Of a stretch of DNA of 64,000 nucleotides, positions 59,543-64,000 are shown one piece after another (within the stretch, counting starts at the first letter, position 1; each line of letters starts with the position of its first letter). Below the pieces are notes generated by a model. The model was not told where the DNA came from. It ran no database searches and saw only the letters and a list, made by a program, of their open reading frames with translations. The translations under genes were made by a program, and so were the position numbers. The stretch comes from Planococcus citri (lineage: Eukaryota > Arthropoda > Insecta > Hemiptera > Pseudococcidae). Where the stretch lies: contig NC_088677.1 in NCBI RefSeq assembly GCF_950023065.1, positions 83,477,469 through 83,541,468 on the forward strand. The letters run 5' to 3'.

Positions 59543-61440
59543 CAATTAGAGGTGCCTATGGCACAGATTCACACGTGTTATATTTAGCACCGAAGAAAAA
59601 AACTGTCGCACTTCCACTATATCGATCACATCAATGAGGCGTTTAAAGACGTTAGGTTGTTTTATTGTATTATTTTACGCATTTTTGTATTCTTTTTTCC
59701 CTTCTTGGTTTATAAAAAATCATTTTTCTCCTCAAGGGAGAATTTTTGGATGTATCTGGTCTTTTTTATTGGGTCTGATCAGGCCTGTTTAGATCTGATT
59801 AGATCCAATCAGATCTTTCCTACTGGATTTGATCAGGACTGAGCATCTAATCGGATCAGAATTTTGATCTGACCAAATCTGATTTGATCAGGTCAAATTG
59901 GATTCAAGGAACGTCCAAATTTGATCACATCCAATCATTCTCCCCTGGATTAGCATTCCAATTTCCAATCTACCCTCCCTTCGTGTTTCTCTCTCCAATC
60001 GTTCACTATTTTTATTCGAAGACTAAAAAATATTATTTTAATCATTCCAACTTGAACCAAAGTCGAGCTTAATTAACTACATACGTACATATTTAAGGGA
60101 CCAAAACAATCACAGATTTATACTAACATGTTCCTAGCTTTTCTTCATCTTCGAAATTGCCTTTTGTACATTCCTATTCTTCCTTTATGTTTCCATTCCT
60201 GGTAGACTTGTCGTGTACTTAATTGACTGTAAAATCAAAATCCTAAAAATTTTACCATCAAGTTAGATGATGTTTTTTTTTAAACTTACTTATCGTTTAT
60301 TTTTTTGTTATTATTTTACAAAAATATTAACAGGGTAATTTTTTTTTCTAAGATTTTATCGAGTTGAGCTTTTATTTTTTTCTCGAATGAAATTTTTTTT
60401 TTATAGTATTAATTTGTTAAATCGTTACCTATTTTGATGATAATTTCCAGCGTCGCGTTAGAAGGAGACTAATAAGGCTTCAGTTTACTCCCCCTCCATT
60501 CTCTCAGCCTTTTGGATTTCTACAATCGATTAACTCGTCATTTAGAAGCCTAATTTCTTTGAAGAAATCTGGCCAGAGCTTATCACCGTATCGAGTTCCC
60601 ATTTTTGAAGTTTAATTCGGCCCCAAACCCTATATCAAACATTCCAAGCCTTTCCCCCCCTCCTTCGGCCATCTTTCACGTGCCACTGAATTTTGTCATT
60701 TTTTTTCGTTATTATTTTTGCGCTTTTGAACGTATTATCTGTTTTGTTGATAATTCACTTTGAAAAATTGCGAGTCAATTGTGTAATTTTTTTCTATAGT
60801 AAGAGAAGAAAAATTTAATTTTTCGTATCTGCAAAAATAATGTACCTACAGGAGTGCAATTTTCACATCGACGTCTCAAAGAAGTCGTTAATTTTTCAGA
60901 ATTACACAGTATTTAGTTTTTCATTGTTTAGGGTATTGAATAAGGTGACACTGTATGAAGAAAGAAATGAGGAGTATGTTGTTATGAAAAGATAATAATT
61001 ATTGTATCTAACTTCAGACTTATGAAAATACGAGTATTTACTTATTATATTAGGCATTTTTTCTAGAAATACGATAAATAATATAATCAATCATGACTTA
61101 CTTACAATTTTTTTTCTCGAGTAAAAAAACCGAGTATTTTTTTTCAATTTCTTATAACTGAAGCGTGGAATGCTCATTATGTATGTGTTATTGTAATTGA
61201 TAGACTATTTTTAATACTTCTTATTAATATATCGTATTATTAATATTATACTTATTACTTGTATAATTTTTCGGTTTATTGTTTTATTATTTTTTTTAAA
61301 GTTGATTTTTAGATCAAGTTGTTCATTATAGATACCTGCAGTTGTTAACTAGATACATTACTTATCCGTCCAAATTGTGATATTTTCTTAAATAGTCTAT
61401 TGTATTATTATTCGTTATAAATTGAATAAATAAATTATGA
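59543..61440 (+). other. Long 3' UTR of the TMEM268-like gene
   Basis: No other gene is seen before an AATAAA at 61425-61430, in AT-rich sequence typical of a transcript end. Includes the GATC-dense stretch at 59775-59930. An earlier cleavage site using a variant signal cannot be excluded. Confidence 0.45.
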
Positions 61441-61697
61441 TGAATATATTTGATTCTTTTATTTGGCAGATCTTGACTGAATTTCTTACAAGTGGTGACG
61501 ATAAAGACAGAATTGATCAAATATGCCAATAAACCTGCCAAAAAAAGTCTTGCTTTATTGTAATAAAATCGACAAAGAAGTCACATTTTTTGCTGATGTT
61601 TCAAGAAAAATTTCAGCTTTTTATAGAAATTACCAAAAACGTTCTGTTTTAAGCCCCCCCCCCCCTTTGACCTCAATTAGAATAATGAATGATGAAG

Positions 61698-62334
61698 AAT
61701 TCGTTGCTTTATTAGGAAAAGGTCGTAACTACAATTTTTATAAAAAATGAGATAGTGGTATCATTGGAAAGAGAATTTTGTCCTCTACATGATGCAACAC
61801 TTGAAATTGAATTTCGATGTTTTTTGTTCTTGTAATAGCCGAAAACAAATGGTTTTAAATACACGTTTTCAAAACCGTTACAATGAAAAGGTTCTAAATG
61901 ATATTGTTTCTCAGATTGAACCTATTTCTTTTGATTTTTGTAATTTGTTGGTAAGAAAAGTCATTATAAACAAATAATTTCACGTCATTTCACTGACAAA
62001 TTGCAGAAAATCAACCTCATCACCTTAAGGATATCGTTCCTGTGTATCTCTTATGGGCTTTTGATGAAAAAAGCTTGACTTAAGGTGAAAGTTCCTTTGT
62101 TGAATTTTACTTTTTTCAGTTCAGAGTTCCTCAAATAAAAAAATGAAAAATCAGTGCTACCAGGATGTTTATTTTGAAAATTAGCAGGAAAATGATTGCA
62201 ATAACCAAATGTTCTCTTACCTCATCTAAAACTATCAAGTGTACTTGATAGAATGCTCTTTAAAAATTAAAATGCGTTTTCTGAGAAATCAACTTTCATG
62301 TAGTTACGACCTTTTCCTAATAGAGCAACGAATT
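61698..62334. mobile_element. 637-bp inverted-repeat element
   Basis: Left end AATTCGTTGCTTTATTAGGA (61698 onward) and right end (to 62334) are inverted repeats of about 38 bp with one or two mismatches, continuing AAAAGGTCGTAACTACA. No transposase and no clear target duplication. Both ends begin AATTCG, as in two other inverted-repeat elements of this window. Confidence 0.7.
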
Positions 62335-62449
62335 ATTCAAGAATGATCTTGCAACCTGTCAAAATAGGTTAGAATTTGGCAAGAATTGCAAATGCTTCAA
62401 AGAAGAAAATTACGTATTTTAATAAATATGTATATTTCGAAGCCAATAA

Positions 62450-63090
62450 AATTGGGTGATTTTTTTGGACTTTTCGAAAAGGGTATCGATATGTGACTTA
62501 TCAAAATGGATTAAAAATTCACTAGAAAATCAACATTTTTCATCAAAATTTTTTGCAGCGGTTTTGAAGAATTTCAAGGTTAAAACTTCACGAGAAATTA
62601 CAACACTGAGAAGAAATTTTTTGAAGAATTTTGCATGAGCTCCTAAATTGGGTCATGATATATTTGGGATTTTTGAAAAAGGAATCATGTGACTCGTAAA
62701 CATATGGGTTGAAATTTCACAAGAAGATCTAAAATTTCTATTTTTTTTTTGAGCAGTTTTGTAGAATCCTTAGCCCAAAAATTGATCATGATTTTTAGGA
62801 TTTTTGAAAAATCTCCTGAGGGTGAAATTTCCGGATGAATAAAAATATTTAGACGAAAATAGATTTTGAGCATTTTTGAAGAATTTCGAGACTAAAATGC
62901 ATGGTCATACATAATTACTCGGGATTTTTGAAATAAAGCCTTACACCTATTAATTCAAAATTGGTTAAAATTTCATGATGAATTGAAAACTTTGGATGAA
63001 AATGTACCTATTTTGACTTTGGAGCGTTTTTTGAAGAACTTTAAGCCCCCAAATTTGGTCATGATTTTTGAGATATTTGAAAAAGGTATT
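62450..63090 (+). repeat. Diverged tandem repeat, ~150-200-bp units
   Basis: About four drifted units containing TTGGTCATGAT, GGATTTTTGAAAAAGG, GAAATTTCA, GATGAA and TTTTGAAGAATTT in the same order. Short frames here are repeat shadows. Confidence 0.6.
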
Positions 63091-63561
63091 GAAATTTTGT
63101 CATTTAGAGGCCATGCAGGCCCCCAAAAAATCAATATGAATGGAGAGCCTGAAAGCAGAAACCATTGGTTTGCCTTTCCATGGTTTAGAGGCCATGCGAA
63201 CTCCAAAAACCAATTCAAAAATTACCCTCTGAATAAATTCCATGGGTGTACCTTTTGATGTTTTTTTGGAACAATTCAATATTCGAGATGGGGTTTTTTA
63301 ATATAGGGAAAGCACCCCCTCCACCTTTGGGAAAAAATTTCAAAAAAAAATCTGGGGCATATACGTACTTAGAACTATATGTATTTGGTGATGCTGAACA
63401 CAAATATGTATAACGTCAAATTTTTGATTAGACCCCATCCACAGCCTCCGGCACCTCCTCAAAGAGGGTAATGGAAAACGTCAAAAAAAAGATTCAACTT
63501 GTGTGACATGATTCCGATTTCGCTGAACACGAATATAAAAGCCTTAATTGAATGGTGCTTT

Positions 63562-63597
63562 TCAAGAAGGTCCTATCGACCGATAGGACCTTTTTGA
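63562..63597. repeat. Near-perfect hairpin palindrome
   Basis: AAGGTCCTATCG (63567-63578) and CGATAGGACCTT (63581-63592) are perfect 12-bp arms separated by two bases. The symmetry extends to TCAAG and TTTGA outside with one mismatch, giving a 17-bp stem. Confidence 0.85.
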
Positions 63598-63810
63598 GGA
63601 GTTCATGAAATTTGAATCTCTGACGTTTTCTACACAAGATGGTGCAAACCGCAGCGCTCCATGTGGTGTTGTTCACAAACAGCAGCTATATGAAGTTGGC
63701 TAGGAAACGCAACTGGAAAATGCGCGCATTATCTTCTTCTCCGAAATGGTTGATCACAACTATACCAGAAGGCACTCTTGAGTAGTAATTTTCAACGCAG
63801 AATTCAAATT

Positions 63811-64000
63811 TTGAGTCAATTTTGCCCCTCGACCCCAAGGGGGGGTGGTACCAAATGAAAATTTGGGGAAAATGTGAAAAAATCGAGTGTAGTGTCGAAA
63901 TCTTGATACTTTGGGTTAAAAACAACGATTTTTGAGTCAATTTACCTCGTAGCCCCCCAGGGGGGGTGGTATCAAATAAAAATGCGAAAAAATCGAGTAT
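63811..64000 (+). repeat. ~121-bp tandem repeat running off the window edge
   Basis: TTGAGTCAATTT ... GGGGGGGTGGTA ... CAAAT-AAAA occurs at 63811 and 63932, followed both times by GTGAAAAAATCGAGT or GCGAAAAAATCGAGT. A third copy may continue beyond the window. Confidence 0.75.

Noticed and set aside
61523..61977. Two ORFs of 62-75 codons
   Set aside because: They overlap the border and interior of the inverted-repeat element at 61698-62334 and include a C-run-derived proline stretch. No sign of a gene.
1..64000. tRNA, rRNA and other structured RNA genes
   Set aside because: I looked for tRNA B-box-like words with matching arms and found no convincing cloverleaf. A covariance-model scan would be needed to exclude them.

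Overview
The window looks like nuclear DNA of an insect. It is AT-rich and dominated by introns and repeats, its genes have many small exons with GT-AG splice sites, and its non-LTR retrotransposons are of insect type. A gene for a PF09820-type AAA-ATPase with a C-terminal PD-(D/E)XK-like region, a family best known from bacteria, sits between ordinary insect genes. Genes of this family have been reported as bacterial transfers in mealybugs, so a mealybug or another scale insect is my best guess; no phylogeny could be run.

Layout. 1-3.07 kb: a Jockey-like LINE with an intact ORF2, followed by a decayed relative and a 752-bp inverted-repeat element. 5.2-6.9 kb: a minisatellite whose repeated core matches nuclear-receptor (ecdysone-receptor type) binding sites. 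7-20 kb: no gene recognised; it holds tandem repeats, a TIR element with a nested LINE scrap and a ~150-bp GTTGCC satellite. 20.5-23.5 kb (+): a four-TM LAPTM/DUF4728-like gene with a large foldback in an intron. 24.9-31.0 kb (+): the AAA-ATPase gene, with a short first exon that appears to supply a signal peptide and a 4.2-kb intron filled by a LINE, which is itself split by a 158-bp MITE. 31.3-33.1 kb: a decayed LINE on the minus strand. 35.3-46.2 kb (-): Hrs/HGS, the ESCRT-0 subunit, reconstructed in 15 frame-consistent coding exons (859 aa). 48.5-48.8 kb (-): a small predicted membrane protein lying between the YARS2 stop and the first poly(A) signal. 48.9-51.1 kb (-): mitochondrial tyrosyl-tRNA synthetase in 10 exons (475 aa). 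51-57.8 kb: layered repeats, including a 291-bp hAT-type MITE whose empty site survives in a duplicated copy of the region. 57.8-59.5 kb (+): a TMEM268-like gene in 6 exons (428 aa). 59.5-64 kb: a long 3' UTR and further repeats.

The host genes act in separate processes: Hrs sorts ubiquitinated cargo on endosomes, the LAPTM-like protein probably sits in endosome or lysosome membranes, TMEM268 is a two-helix membrane protein and YARS2 charges mitochondrial tRNA-Tyr. They do not form a pathway or operon. The two strongest leads are the transferred AAA-ATPase that seems to have gained a secretion signal and an intron, and the receptor-site minisatellite. All exon maps come from reading splice sites and frames by eye; no transcripts or database searches were available.
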